A stretch of 64,000 nt of DNA from Petroclostridium sp. X23 (GTDB taxonomy: Bacteria; Bacillota; Clostridia; SK-Y3): NCBI RefSeq assembly GCF_030013905.1, contig NZ_CP124862.1, positions 5,211,051-5,275,050 of the forward strand, given 5' to 3'. Both the position numbers and the translations under genes were made by a program. The notes under the pieces are model-generated. The model was not told where the DNA came from, made no database searches, and saw nothing but the letters and a program-made list of their open reading frames with translations. Positions 17,118 to 25,932 of this stretch are shown here, piece after piece. The first letter of the stretch is position 1; each line of letters starts with the position of its first letter.

Positions 17118-17328
17118 GACTATAACCTCCATTTTATGATTAATATATAAGAACTTTGTTTGATTTTATATTCTCCACTTTATTGGGAAAATCCTTCTGA
17201 ATATCAAAAGTTTTCTGTAATTGCATAAATTATCGATACATAGAACGAGTATTTAACCTTTTTTGGGAAGAATAATCACTCCTGAACTTACAAATACTAA
17301 ATTTAGTTTTTTAATAGGAGTGATCATA

Positions 17329-17526
17329 ATGAACAACCATGCAAGTGAAAGTCAGCTTGTCGCTGTTGCGCAGTCCTGCCATCACTTTAATTCGGGCGGA
17401 ACAGTGAACAGTAAATTCTCTACTGCTGCGGAAAACGTATCATGCAGGATGTGCAAAAACTGGAATGGAGAAAGATGCGTTATAAATGTTTTTGATAGCG
17501 TGCTTACCGGTATGGATCAAACATAA
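17329..17526 (+). CDS. Small Cys-rich protein of unknown function
   Basis: A 65-residue product from ATG 17329 behind TAGGAG. Cys17-His-His, Cys39-x2-Cys42 and Cys50 suggest a metal site; the CRMCKNWNGERCVINV stretch resembles the small Cys-rich DUF1540-type proteins of Clostridia, but the match is loose. It is followed by a strong terminator and so forms its own transcription unit, divergent from the bactofilin. No function can be given. Confidence 0.65.
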   Translation: MNNHASESQLVAVAQSCHHFNSGGTVNSKFSTAAENVSCRMCKNWNGERCVINVFDSVLTGMDQT

Positions 17527-17536
17527 TATGTTATAG

Positions 17537-17573
17537 AAAAATGCTTGAATGTTTATTTTCAAGCATTTTTTTA
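17537..17573 (+). terminator. Rho-independent terminator
   Basis: AAAAATGCTTGAA and TTCAAGCATTTTT form a 13-bp stem followed by more T. Confidence 0.9.
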
Positions 17574-17602
17574 TTGACAAAATCATACTAAAATAATATA
17601 AT
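17574..17602 (+). promoter_or_regulatory. Sigma-A promoter of the his operon
   Basis: TTGACA (17574-17579) and TATAAT (17597-17602) at 17-bp spacing are a perfect match to the housekeeping consensus. The short leader holds a 7-bp hairpin (GCTTTAT/ATAAAGC, 17630-17647) just before the ribosome site. I see no T-box. Confidence 0.8.
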
Positions 17603-17663
17603 CTAAATAAATTACTTTATCGATTTATCGCTTTATTGTGATAAAGCAAGAGGGGTGGACCTA

Positions 17664-18932
17664 ATGTTGAAATGGAAGCTTCATACTCCTGAGGGAGTTC
17701 AGGATTTATTACAGGAAGAATGTATTATCAAAAGAGAAATAGAAGAAAAAGTTACCGGCGTATTTCAGAGTTACGGCTACTATGAGATTCAGCCGCCGAC
17801 TTTTGAATTTTATGATGTCTTTGCGGGAGAATCCGGATTAATAGAACAAGAAACCATGTTCAAATTTTTTGATAACCAGGGAAGAATCCAGGTGCTGCGT
17901 CCTGATATCACTACGCCTATTGCAAGAATTATTGCTACAAAGTATAAAGATATTGTACCTCCTGTCAGATTGTATTATGTAGGAAATGCTTATAGATACG
18001 ATGAGCCGTATCAAGGAGCAAAACAGAGAGAATTTACGCAAGCAGGTATGGAGTTGATTGGAACAAATACACCTGAGGCAGATGCTGAAGTGATAGCAAT
18101 TACAATAAAGGCCTTGATTGCTGCCGGTCTCCAAGAATTTCAAATAGAAATCGGGCAGATAGAATTCTTTAAAGGACTGATGGAGCAAGCAAAATTGCCT
18201 GATGAAGAAATTGAAAAAATAAGAATGCTGATTGATAGTAAGGATTCTTTAGCAATAGAGGAACTGGTTAACGGATATAACATTGACACGAAGCTTAAAG
18301 ATATTATCTTAAGTTTCCCATCTTTGTTTGGCGGTGTTGAAGTGATTGACCAGGTAATAAAGAATACTACCAATACCAAAGCCGTGAAGGCTCTCTCAAA
18401 TCTTCGTCAAGTGTATGATATTCTATTAGATTATGGGTTGGAGAAATATGTTTCCATTGATTTAGGGATGGTTCAGAGTATCAATTACTATACAGGCACC
18501 ATATTTAAAGGGTTTACCCATGGATTAGGTTTTCCTGTCTGCAGTGGCGGAAGATATGACCGACTCATTAGTGAATTCGGAAAAGACCTGCCTGCCATGG
18601 GGGTAGCTATAGGGATTAATCGGCTTATGTCCGCCCTCGAACGTCAAAAAGTTGAGTTTAAAGTATGGCATGTCGATAGTCTGATTTATTATACAGATGC
18701 TGGCAGAAAAAGAGCGTTTCAATTAGCCGATGAGTTAAGAAGCCAAGGTTTGATTATTGAAAGCTGTTTAGGAAACAATTCATATAATGATGTGATAGAA
18801 TATGCAAAGCGTAAAAAAATTGATGGTATTATCACTGTACATGATGATGAAAACATAGAGCTTCATAACTTAAACACCTTTGAAAAAATTAAAACTACTG
18901 TTAGCAAGTTGTTGGATAATAAAAATAATTAA
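17664..18932 (+). CDS. hisZ: ATP phosphoribosyltransferase regulatory subunit HisZ
   Basis: A 422-residue paralogue of histidyl-tRNA synthetase that lacks aminoacylation and forms a complex with short HisG. The class II core is visible (TPEGVQDLL, QVLRPDITTPIARI, YRYDEPYQGAKQREFTQAGMELIG, and GFPVCSGGRYDRL). A HisS call is possible from sequence alone, but the position before a 215-residue HisG decides for HisZ. ATG 17664 follows AGAGGGGTGG; the GTG at 17655 overlaps that site. Confidence 0.9.
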   Translation: MLKWKLHTPEGVQDLLQEECIIKREIEEKVTGVFQSYGYYEIQPPTFEFYDVFAGESGLIEQETMFKFFDNQGRIQVLRPDITTPIARIIATKYKDIVPPVRLYYVGNAYRYDEPYQGAKQREFTQAGMELIGTNTPEADAEVIAITIKALIAAGLQEFQIEIGQIEFFKGLMEQAKLPDEEIEKIRMLIDSKDSLAIEELVNGYNIDTKLKDIILSFPSLFGGVEVIDQVIKNTTNTKAVKALSNLRQVYDILLDYGLEKYVSIDLGMVQSINYYTGTIFKGFTHGLGFPVCSGGRYDRLISEFGKDLPAMGVAIGINRLMSALERQKVEFKVWHVDSLIYYTDAGRKRAFQLADELRSQGLIIESCLGNNSYNDVIEYAKRKKIDGIITVHDDENIELHNLNTFEKIKTTVSKLLDNKNN

Positions 18933-18970
18933 AATATGATCCATTATGGTTGAAGGATTGGAGGTCTATC

Positions 18971-19618
18971 ATGAAGTATATTACTATCGCACTTGCAAAA
19001 GGAAGGCTTGCGGAGCTTTCTATTGAAATATTTGAATCCATTGGATTGAACGTTGCTGAGATGAAAGAAAAGTCCAGGAAATTGATTTTTACTGACGAGC
19101 ACTATAAAATTAAATTTATTCTGGTCAAAGCATCGGATGTTCCGACATATGTAGAGTATGGTGCCGCAGATATAGGGATTGTAGGGAAGGATACACTATT
19201 GGAAGAAGGACGCAATTTATATGAAATGGTAAATTTGAAATTTGGTGCATGTAGAATGGTGGTGGCAGGCCCTAACGAATTAAAAGATAAACTTGATAAT
19301 CTGAATAACAAGCGGGTTGCGACAAAATATCCGCGTATTGCGCGAGATCACTTTCAGATCAAGAAAGGGCAAACCATTGAAATCATAAAATTGAACGGTT
19401 CGGTAGAGCTGGCGCCCCTTGTAGGTCTATCTGAAGTGATTGTTGATATTGTGGAAAGTGGAAAAACACTTCAAGAAAACGGATTGACAGTGATTGAAGA
19501 AATATGTGATATCAGTGCGAGACTGGTCGTGAACCGTGTAAGTGTGAAGATGGAAAAAGATAGAATTATGGATATTGTGCGCAAAGTCAAGGAGAAGATG
19601 GAGGAGGGGCGTACATGA
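18971..19618 (+). CDS. hisG: ATP phosphoribosyltransferase, short form
   Basis: First enzyme of histidine synthesis, joining PRPP and ATP. At 215 residues it is the short form that lacks the C-terminal regulatory domain and needs HisZ. MKYITIALAKGRLAE and the PRPP-site region ADIGIVGKDTL are visible. ATG 18971 follows TTGGAGG. The last four bases overlap hisH; hisD, hisC and hisB, which usually lie between, are absent. Confidence 0.95.
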   Translation: MKYITIALAKGRLAELSIEIFESIGLNVAEMKEKSRKLIFTDEHYKIKFILVKASDVPTYVEYGAADIGIVGKDTLLEEGRNLYEMVNLKFGACRMVVAGPNELKDKLDNLNNKRVATKYPRIARDHFQIKKGQTIEIIKLNGSVELAPLVGLSEVIVDIVESGKTLQENGLTVIEEICDISARLVVNRVSVKMEKDRIMDIVRKVKEKMEEGRT

Positions 19619-20238
19619 TTGCGATCATTGATTATGGTGTTGGAAATCTAAAGAGCGTAGAGAAAGCATTCCTTTTTTTGGGATATGAGGCAGTTGTCTC
19701 GGATGATAAAGACTTCATTAAGAATGCCGATGCGGTGGTACTGCCCGGAGTAGGAGCATTTGCAGATGCGATGGATAATTTGAACGGTTCAAGAATGGAT
19801 GGATTGGTACGTGAAATTACAGGCAGCGGAAAACCATTCCTTGGCATCTGCTTGGGAATGCAGCTTTTATTTGATTACAGCGAAGAAGGCGGACGGCCTA
19901 AAGGGTTAGGGATTATTCCCGGAGGGGTAAGACTCTTGCCTGATTATACGGGGCTTAAGGTTCCGCATATGGGTTGGAACAAACTTGATATTGTTAGGGA
20001 CAATGAATTGCTAAAAGGACTGCCCGAAGAGTCCTATGTTTACTTTGTACACTCTTATTATTGTAAAGCAGACAATACGAATGATGTGATTGCACAGACC
20101 AATTATGGTATATCCTTTGATGTAGCCGTAAATTATAAAAATATTTATGCAACACAGTTTCATCCCGAAAAGAGCGGGGATGTAGGGATGAAGATATTGG
20201 ATAATTTTGCGAAGATGATAAGCGGTGAAAATCAATGA
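19615..20238 (+). CDS. hisH: Imidazole glycerol phosphate synthase, glutaminase subunit
   Basis: Class I glutamine amidotransferase of 207 residues that feeds ammonia to HisF. The catalytic triad is complete: Cys79 in LGICLGMQ, His183 and Glu185 in QFHPEKSG. The start overlaps the hisG stop (ATGA). A 405-bp repeat-filled gap follows before hisA. Confidence 0.96.
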   Translation: MIAIIDYGVGNLKSVEKAFLFLGYEAVVSDDKDFIKNADAVVLPGVGAFADAMDNLNGSRMDGLVREITGSGKPFLGICLGMQLLFDYSEEGGRPKGLGIIPGGVRLLPDYTGLKVPHMGWNKLDIVRDNELLKGLPEESYVYFVHSYYCKADNTNDVIAQTNYGISFDVAVNYKNIYATQFHPEKSGDVGMKILDNFAKMISGENQ

Positions 20239-20249
20239 TATATATGAGG

Positions 20250-20300
20250 ATGTGATAAAGTGCTTGATTGCTCGAAAATCAAACATATGGACAGTCTCCA
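20250..20300. repeat. Partial copy of the GTGAAAAAGTGCTT element
   Basis: GAGGATGTGATAAAGTGCTTGATT starts the copy, followed by an inverted pair around CGAAAATCAAAC and GTTTGATTTT. It lies directly before the full element at 20312. Confidence 0.55.
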
Positions 20301-20311
20301 AGTTTGATTTT

Positions 20312-20460
20312 ATAGGAGGATGTGAAAAAGTGCTTGATTAGTCAGTCGCAAAGCATGGGGACGGACCTACAGCTTCCCTGAAAATCAAGCGCAGCAGTAG
20401 GTCCGTCCCCACGCTTCACTCCTTCTGTGCGCTAAATTTGACTTTTTCACAATCTCCTAT
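20312..20460. repeat. 149-bp nested palindromic element between hisH and hisA
   Basis: Outer arms of 20 bp (20312-20331 and 20441-20460) match at 18 positions. Inner arms of 18 bp (20353-20370 and 20397-20414, GCATGGGGACGG type) differ at one. It contains no gene. The core is shared with 12285-12380 and 40656-40720. Confidence 0.75.
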
Positions 20461-20591
20461 ATGGTATAATAAGTTAAGTTAAGTTAGTTTCTTGTGCTAG
20501 TTAAGTACTATTTTAGAAATAGTACAATACAAAAAGTTAACAAAAGCTAGTGTTTATAGTATGCGGTTTACGAATCAGGTATAATTATATT

Positions 20592-20615
20592 TTCTGTGAA
20601 CTGTGAACTGTGAAC
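20592..20615 (+). repeat. GTGAACT heptamer tract upstream of hisA
   Basis: Three tandem units (CTGTGAA read as GTGAACT, GTGAACT, GTGAACA). Same unit as at 4107-4130. Confidence 0.7.
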
Positions 20616-20643
20616 AAATCTATAATACGGAGGCAAAATAAGT

Positions 20644-21360
20644 ATGATACTATATCCAGCGATTGATATAAGACAGGGAAAATGCGTACGTTTGGTTCAG
20701 GGAAGCTTCTCGGATATGACAGTCTATTCGGACCATCCGGTGCAGATGGCTCAAAAGTGGGAGCAGAATGGAGCGGAATTTATACACCTGGTAGACTTGG
20801 ATGGTGCGCTTTCAGGAAAATCTATTAACAGTGAAGTCATCACCGAAATTGCAAAAACAGTAAATGTTCCTGTACAACTGGGCGGGGGAATACGTAGTAT
20901 GGATACTATCCAATTCTATCTGGATAACGGTATAAACAGAGTGATCCTTGGAACATCAGCCGTCAAAAACCCTGCATTGGTAAAAGAAGCGGTAGAGAAG
21001 TATGGAAATAGAATTGTGGTAGGTATTGATGCAAAGGACGGTATGGCTGCAGTAGGCGGCTGGGAAGAAGTAAGTGCTGTTACTGCTGTAGAGCTGGCAT
21101 TAAAAATGCAGGATATGGGAGTGCAAACCATTATCTATACGGATATAGCGAAAGATGGGATGCTTCAAGGGCCTAATGTAGAAGCCATGAAGGAGATGGT
21201 TGATCATTTAGTGATTGATGTGATTGCATCGGGCGGAGTCAGTACCCTGGAAGATATCGTAAAGTTAACCGGCACCGGAGTGCAGGGAGCGATTATCGGT
21301 AAAGCATTATATACCGGCAACATTGATCTTGTAGATGCTTTACGAGTGGCAAAGGAGTGA
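20644..21360 (+). CDS. hisA: ProFAR isomerase HisA
   Basis: A 238-residue beta/alpha barrel that isomerises ProFAR to PRFAR. Asp8 in PAIDIRQGKCVRL and the GGGIRSM and SGGVST phosphate-binding loops are present; the second catalytic Asp lies in IYTDIAKDGM. CGGAGG at 20628-20633 precedes the ATG. It continues the his operon after the repeat-filled gap. Confidence 0.96.
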   Translation: MILYPAIDIRQGKCVRLVQGSFSDMTVYSDHPVQMAQKWEQNGAEFIHLVDLDGALSGKSINSEVITEIAKTVNVPVQLGGGIRSMDTIQFYLDNGINRVILGTSAVKNPALVKEAVEKYGNRIVVGIDAKDGMAAVGGWEEVSAVTAVELALKMQDMGVQTIIYTDIAKDGMLQGPNVEAMKEMVDHLVIDVIASGGVSTLEDIVKLTGTGVQGAIIGKALYTGNIDLVDALRVAKE

Positions 21361-21364
21361 TGGT

Positions 21365-22129
21365 ATGCTGGCGAAAAGAATTATACCCTGCTTGGATGTA
21401 CATGCGGGAAGAGTAGTGAAAGGTGTTAATTTTGTAAATCTAAGAGATGCGGGAGATCCTGTAGAGGTTGCTTCCGTGTATGATAAGGCCGGTGCTGACG
21501 AGCTGGTATTTTTGGATATCACTGCGTCTTCTGATGCCAGAAGTATCATGCTGGATGTTGTGCGCAGAACAGCGGAGCAGGTATTTATCCCTTTTACTGT
21601 TGGGGGAGGTATAAGAACGGTAGATGACTTTAGAGACATTCTTAAAGAAGGTGCTGATAAAATATCCGTGAATTCTGCAGCTTTAAAAAGACCCGAGCTT
21701 ATATCGGAGGCAGCATGGAAGTTTGGCAGTCAGTGTGTGGTTGTAGCAATTGATGCGAAAAGAAGGGAAAATGGCCAAGGTTGGGAGGTTTATCTTAACG
21801 GAGGAAGGGTAAATACATTTAAAGATGCCGAGGAGTGGGCTGTAGAGGCTGAAAAAAGAGGTGCGGGTGAAATATTGCTTACCAGTATGGATTGTGACGG
21901 CACTAAGAACGGTTATGATGTAGAGTTAACCCGTGCCATATCTTCAAAGGTAAAAATCCCTGTAATTGCCTCCGGTGGCGCTGGTACGATGGAACACTTC
22001 TATGATGCGTTAACAGAGGGACAGGCTGATGCAGTTTTAGCAGCGTCTTTGTTCCACTACAAGGAGATGGAAATAATGGATTTGAAACAATATCTAAAAG
22101 ATCGGGACATAGCAGTCAGAATGGTATAA
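21365..22129 (+). CDS. hisF: Imidazole glycerol phosphate synthase, cyclase subunit
   Basis: A 254-residue barrel that forms IGP and AICAR from PRFAR with ammonia from HisH. The acid residues are in IPCLDVHAGRVVKG (Asp11) and TSMDCDGTKNGYD (about 130). ATG 21365 is chosen over an in-frame codon inside hisA because AAGGAGTG lies at the proper distance. It starts four bases after the hisA stop. Confidence 0.96.
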   Translation: MLAKRIIPCLDVHAGRVVKGVNFVNLRDAGDPVEVASVYDKAGADELVFLDITASSDARSIMLDVVRRTAEQVFIPFTVGGGIRTVDDFRDILKEGADKISVNSAALKRPELISEAAWKFGSQCVVVAIDAKRRENGQGWEVYLNGGRVNTFKDAEEWAVEAEKRGAGEILLTSMDCDGTKNGYDVELTRAISSKVKIPVIASGGAGTMEHFYDALTEGQADAVLAASLFHYKEMEIMDLKQYLKDRDIAVRMV

Positions 22130-22154
22130 TACCATAGAAATGGAGGAAATATTT

Positions 22155-22790
22155 ATGAATATTGTTGAGCAGCTTAAATTTGATGATAAAGGACTTATTC
22201 CGGCAATTATTCAAGATCATAAAACCGGTAATGTATTGATGATGGCGTATATGAATAAGGAATCTGTGGAAAAAACATTGGAAACAGGAAAAACCGTATT
22301 CTGGAGCAGAAGCAGGCAGAAGCTGTGGGTGAAGGGAGAAACTTCGGGGCATTACCAGTATGTGAAGAGTATATCCGTGGATTGTGATGAAGATTGCTTA
22401 CTTATAAAAGTAGAGCAGGTAGGGGCTGCGTGCCATACAAATGAACCGTCATGTTTTTATAGGGAATACAAGGATGGGAAGCTTGAAAATGCTTCAGCTG
22501 ATTCGTTTGATAAGGCAAAAGTACTTCAAGAGGTATATGATATTATCGTTGATCGGGTAAAAAATCCAAAAGAAGGTTCCTATACCAACTATTTGTTTGA
22601 AAAGGGTCTGGATAAGATGTTGAAAAAGGTCGGAGAGGAAACGGCTGAGGTGATTATCGCAGCTAAAAACAAAGCGGCGGATGAAATACGTTATGAAGTC
22701 TCTGATTTACTATACCATTTGTTGGTAGTCCTTGTTGAACGTGGACTCACCCTTGATGAAATTTATAAGGAATTAGAAGGAAGAAAATAG
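22155..22790 (+). CDS. hisI: Bifunctional phosphoribosyl-AMP cyclohydrolase / phosphoribosyl-ATP pyrophosphatase
   Basis: A HisIE fusion of 211 residues. The N-terminal cyclohydrolase domain (to about 115) has the metal ligands in DCDEDCLL and the CHTNEPSCFY motif; the C-terminal MazG-like pyrophosphatase domain begins near VLQEVYDIIVDR with EEnxxE-type helices (KVGEETAEVIIAAKN). It performs steps two and three of the pathway and closes this operon. ATG 22155 lies behind TGGAGG. Confidence 0.95.
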   Translation: MNIVEQLKFDDKGLIPAIIQDHKTGNVLMMAYMNKESVEKTLETGKTVFWSRSRQKLWVKGETSGHYQYVKSISVDCDEDCLLIKVEQVGAACHTNEPSCFYREYKDGKLENASADSFDKAKVLQEVYDIIVDRVKNPKEGSYTNYLFEKGLDKMLKKVGEETAEVIIAAKNKAADEIRYEVSDLLYHLLVVLVERGLTLDEIYKELEGRK

Positions 22791-22816
22791 AGGAAAATGT
22801 TTTATTGTATTCTATA

Positions 22817-22867
22817 GCAGGATGTGAAAAAGCACTTGATCGGTCGAAAATCGGACTTGAGGACAGG
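22817..22867. repeat. Partial GTGAAAAAG(T/C)ACTT element after hisI
   Basis: AGCAGGATGTGAAAAAGCACTTGATCGGTCG matches the left part of the elements at 12285 and 20312 with a few changes, followed by decayed sequence. Confidence 0.55.
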
Positions 22868-22908
22868 TTTACCGTCAAGTATGGCCAGGGAGTAAGGGGT
22901 AATCATTT

Positions 22909-22940
22909 CTCCCCACTCCCCACACCTCACTCCCCACTAA
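22909..22940 (+). repeat. ACTCCCC heptamer tract
   Basis: Units ACTCCCC, ACACCTC, ACTCCCC, ACTAACC follow in seven-base register. It abuts the 3' end of the minus-strand DUF4363 gene. Confidence 0.65.
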
Positions 22941-22941
22941 C

Positions 22942-23322
22942 CTATAGCAAATTTCCCAAACTTATTCGTTCTTTTTCGGGAAGATGCTTAATAAGTAATT
23001 TTAATGAAGCGCTTTCTGCCATGAAATCCGGAGTTTTCCTGTAATGAATATATTGGGAAAGTCTGGCTAGTGTTAACCGGATGGAATCGATTTCTTCATG
23101 ATCTATCAATGTTGCCATCCATTTTTCTGTTTTATCCCATTCTTCTTGTATATGGTCCAACTGCTTCTCTGCTTGATCCCAATTATCAGTTTTGATAATA
23201 TCTTCTAATTTATCAATCTCTGTGACTAATTGATTGGATACATTATTTAGGCTGTGTATATACCAGATAGTACTTAATATAATAAGTACTAAAAGAATCA
23301 TGGAAAATTTAAAAGTTTTCAC
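22942..23322 (-). CDS. DUF4363 membrane-anchored protein
   Basis: A 126-residue protein with one N-terminal membrane segment (about 6-23) and a helical external domain (TEIDKLEDIIKTDNWDQAEKQL...). It matches the DUF4363 family, often paired with DUF421 in spore-forming Clostridia; function unknown. The start is GTG at 23322, two bases after the DUF421 stop, with GAGGAGGA of that gene's last codons serving as ribosome site. Confidence 0.8.
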   Translation of the reverse strand: MKTFKFSMILLVLIILSTIWYIHSLNNVSNQLVTEIDKLEDIIKTDNWDQAEKQLDHIQEEWDKTEKWMATLIDHEEIDSIRLTLARLSQYIHYRKTPDFMAESASLKLLIKHLPEKERISLGNLL

Positions 23323-23324
23323 TT

Positions 23325-24011
23325 CTATTCCTCCTCAGGTTCGGACTTCATTTGATAAAACAAGTTGCCTTGGGTATCCAAACTGGCAAAAAAAACATTG
23401 GATATATCATCAACTCCCAGTTTGGCCAGCTCATTGACAAGCCACTGCCTGTCCAAATTTGTGCTTTTTAAATTATTGTAGTTTACTTTCCCATCTGAAA
23501 TGAGGGTTAAAGGCAAACCTTCATAATCGGTAGGGATATTCAGTACTTCGGCGGTTGCCGGTTTTTTTTGCGATTTTTGAATCACACTCAATTGCCCGCT
23601 GGTTTCCAGTATCGCAAATTCTACATCGGCAATATTGGGGCAATTATTGATACGAAGTTCTTCAAGTAAATCACCCATGTTAAAACGAAGCTTTTCCATT
23701 TCAGGTTCGTTAATCTTTCCGTTTTCTATCAAAATACTGGGAGTACCGCTGATAATATCGCGCGCTTTTTCACTTTTGAGTGTTATGTAAGATAACGCGA
23801 CTTCAGCGATAATCAAAGTAATAATCGGAAGGATACCGTTGACAAGAGGAATGCCGGTAGCCTGCATGGGGATGGCCGCCAATTCGGATATCATAATCGT
23901 TACCACCAATTCCGACGGTTGCAGTTCCCCAATTTGACGTTTGCCCATAATTCTTAGTGCTGCGATGACTAATATATATAAGAAAATTGTTCTAAAAAAC
24001 GCAATCAGCAT
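23325..24011 (-). CDS. DUF421 (YetF/YrbG-like) membrane protein
   Basis: A 228-residue protein with three N-terminal membrane helices, the conserved ALRIMGKRQIGELQPSELVVTIMISELA region and a cytoplasmic DUF421 domain (FNMGDLLEELR onward). B. subtilis relatives such as YetF have been described in spores or membranes but without a firm molecular role. It is translationally linked to DUF4363 downstream. GGGGGTG precedes its ATG. Confidence 0.85.
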   Translation of the reverse strand: MLIAFFRTIFLYILVIAALRIMGKRQIGELQPSELVVTIMISELAAIPMQATGIPLVNGILPIITLIIAEVALSYITLKSEKARDIISGTPSILIENGKINEPEMEKLRFNMGDLLEELRINNCPNIADVEFAILETSGQLSVIQKSQKKPATAEVLNIPTDYEGLPLTLISDGKVNYNNLKSTNLDRQWLVNELAKLGVDDISNVFFASLDTQGNLFYQMKSEPEEE

Positions 24012-24188
24012 TACAATAAAACACCCCCTTCTTTAATAGCTTCATCTACTATTGTTTTTCTAAAAATTATAATTATACTTTAAAAAAATTTACAGCAAAA
24101 ACACATGCAATCGAAACTGAAGGTTTTAATTTGGAAGCTGTTGATATATAATTTAATAAAAGGGAAACAGGCAAAGGAGTGCAAACAT

Positions 24189-25313
24189 TTGGATGCCAAT
24201 AAATTAAGTTATCTTCTAAGACAAGACGAAGGACCTAAGCTGGATTTTAAAGCGACTTTACACCTAGCTACCGAAAGTGAGAAAAAGGAGCTTGCCAAGG
24301 ATGTGATTGCACTGGCCAATTCTCCCGGTGGCAGAGGCTATATTATTTATGGGATTGGAGATAAGACAAAAGAAGTACTGGGGATCAGTTCGGATGATTT
24401 GATAGAAGAGCAGATCCAACAAGTTATCTATAACAGGTGTAATCCTCCGGTGCCTATACGTGTGGATTTAATGGAATATCAGCAAAAACAAATAGGAGTT
24501 CTGACGATTTACAAAAGCAGTCAGAAACCGCATCAAATGCTTCAAAACGGAGCATTTTATATCAGGAGGGGCTCTACCACGGATATTGCCCGCAGAGAAG
24601 AGATTGCCAGTATGCTTCAAGAGAATGGTTTGTTTAGCTATGAAAAAGTACTGCTTCCCAATGTTCCGTTGAATCAGCTGGATGAGGAGCTGATAAAAAG
24701 TTATATTCCATACGATATGATGTTATTGGAGGGTTTGGGGATTATCGGAAACGATATAGACAGTGGAGAATATCATCCTACCATCGGTGGATTGCTCATT
24801 TTCGGCAAGGATCCGTATCTATTTTTGTCCCACGTATATATTAAAGTGCTGTATAATGGAAAAGTGAAATGGTTTACTGGAAATGCGCTAAAGATATTAG
24901 ATGATATTGAGGCATTTTTTAAGGAAATATGCTGTGATGAATACTATCCGCTGGAAGCTATTAATGAAGCAGTAGCAAATGCCGTGGTACATAGGGATTA
25001 TTTAGATATTTCCGGAGGCATCATTATTGATGTTTCTTCAAAATATCTAGAAATTATTAATCCGGGTGCTTTGATTTCAGGAAATAGAATTTATAAGATT
25101 CATAAAGACAACAACCCGAAACGCAGAAATCCTTGGCTATATCAGCGGTTATTGATGTTTGATAAGAAAAAAAGATTCCTAAAATACGGACTGGGAATCA
25201 ACCGGATTAGAGAGCACTTTGAGGGACGAGAAGATGTTAAATTTATTAATCTCGGTACAAAAAATCTTTTTAAATTAATATTACCGGGATTTATAGTAAA
25301 ACAAGATGTTTAG
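24189..25313 (+). CDS. AlbA/Schlafen-type ATP-binding protein with C-terminal GHKL-like domain
   Basis: About 374 residues. The N-terminal AlbA_2 domain (EGPKLDFKATL...ALANSPGGRGYIIYGIGD, then YIRRGSTT near 135) is followed by a histidine-kinase-like ATPase domain with NEAVANAVVHRDY near 265-277 and a final helix region. Such proteins are often called transcriptional regulators or RecG-like; no DNA-binding function is shown here. TTG 24189 is preferred over ATG 24105 because AAAGGAGTG lies at 24172-24180. It is divergent from DUF421. Confidence 0.75.
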   Translation: MDANKLSYLLRQDEGPKLDFKATLHLATESEKKELAKDVIALANSPGGRGYIIYGIGDKTKEVLGISSDDLIEEQIQQVIYNRCNPPVPIRVDLMEYQQKQIGVLTIYKSSQKPHQMLQNGAFYIRRGSTTDIARREEIASMLQENGLFSYEKVLLPNVPLNQLDEELIKSYIPYDMMLLEGLGIIGNDIDSGEYHPTIGGLLIFGKDPYLFLSHVYIKVLYNGKVKWFTGNALKILDDIEAFFKEICCDEYYPLEAINEAVANAVVHRDYLDISGGIIIDVSSKYLEIINPGALISGNRIYKIHKDNNPKRRNPWLYQRLLMFDKKKRFLKYGLGINRIREHFEGREDVKFINLGTKNLFKLILPGFIVKQDV

Positions 25314-25389
25314 AACTATTGCTAAATGGGTAAATGTAATATAAAATATTGTTAAAATATTATCAGTTGAAAATTTAGGGGGAATATGT

Positions 25390-25920
25390 ATGATGGATAA
25401 TAAAAAAGTAGAATGGCTTACAAGAACGGCCATGCTCCTTGCTGTAACAATCGTATTTCAAAATCTTAGAGTTGTTGTAGGTGTAGGGCCACATTCGCAA
25501 TTTATTATAGGTTCACTGGTGAATGCCGCTTTGCTTGTATCGGTAGGAATGTTGAACCTTTATGCGGGATTACTGATCAGTATAGTTGCTCCTGTAGTGG
25601 CTTTTTTTCAGGGACAGTTGCCGCTGCCCGTGTTAATACCTATCGTTGCATTGGGAAATGCGGCCATTGTAGCGGTGTATGACTTGCTGAAAAAAAAGAA
25701 TCAACTGGCTGCTGTGATTGCAGGTGCATTTGCAAAGTTCGTCTTTTTCGTTGTCGCAATTCAAATGTCATTACAATTATTTAATGTCAAAATTCCGGCA
25801 AAGATCGTTGCGACCTTCAGTTGGCCGCAGTTAGTTACTGCGCTGATAGGTGGTGCAGTAGCTGTGGTTGTTTTAAAAGCTCTGAAGAGCGCTTTGAAAA
25901 GTCAATCATTCGGGCAATAA
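25390..25920 (+). CDS. ECF transporter S component-like membrane protein
   Basis: A 176-residue protein with about five or six membrane helices and a basic tail. The RTAMLLAVTIVFQNLR start and the GSLVNAALLVSVGMLNLYAG stretch fit ECF-type substrate-binding components. The substrate (vitamin, tryptophan or other) cannot be told and no riboswitch is visible in the 76-bp leader. The ATG at 25390 or 25393 follows AGGGGGA. Confidence 0.7.
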   Translation: MMDNKKVEWLTRTAMLLAVTIVFQNLRVVVGVGPHSQFIIGSLVNAALLVSVGMLNLYAGLLISIVAPVVAFFQGQLPLPVLIPIVALGNAAIVAVYDLLKKKNQLAAVIAGAFAKFVFFVVAIQMSLQLFNVKIPAKIVATFSWPQLVTALIGGAVAVVVLKALKSALKSQSFGQ

Positions 25921-25932
25921 GAGGGGTATTTA

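Noticed and set aside
17580..17663. T-box or histidine attenuator upstream of hisZ
   Set aside because: The leader is only about 55 bases, with no T-box sequence, no terminator and no His-rich leader peptide.
22805..23044. Plus-strand frame over the hisI 3' spacer and the DUF4363 gene end
   Set aside because: It is made from element remnants and heptamers and overlaps a better-supported minus-strand gene.
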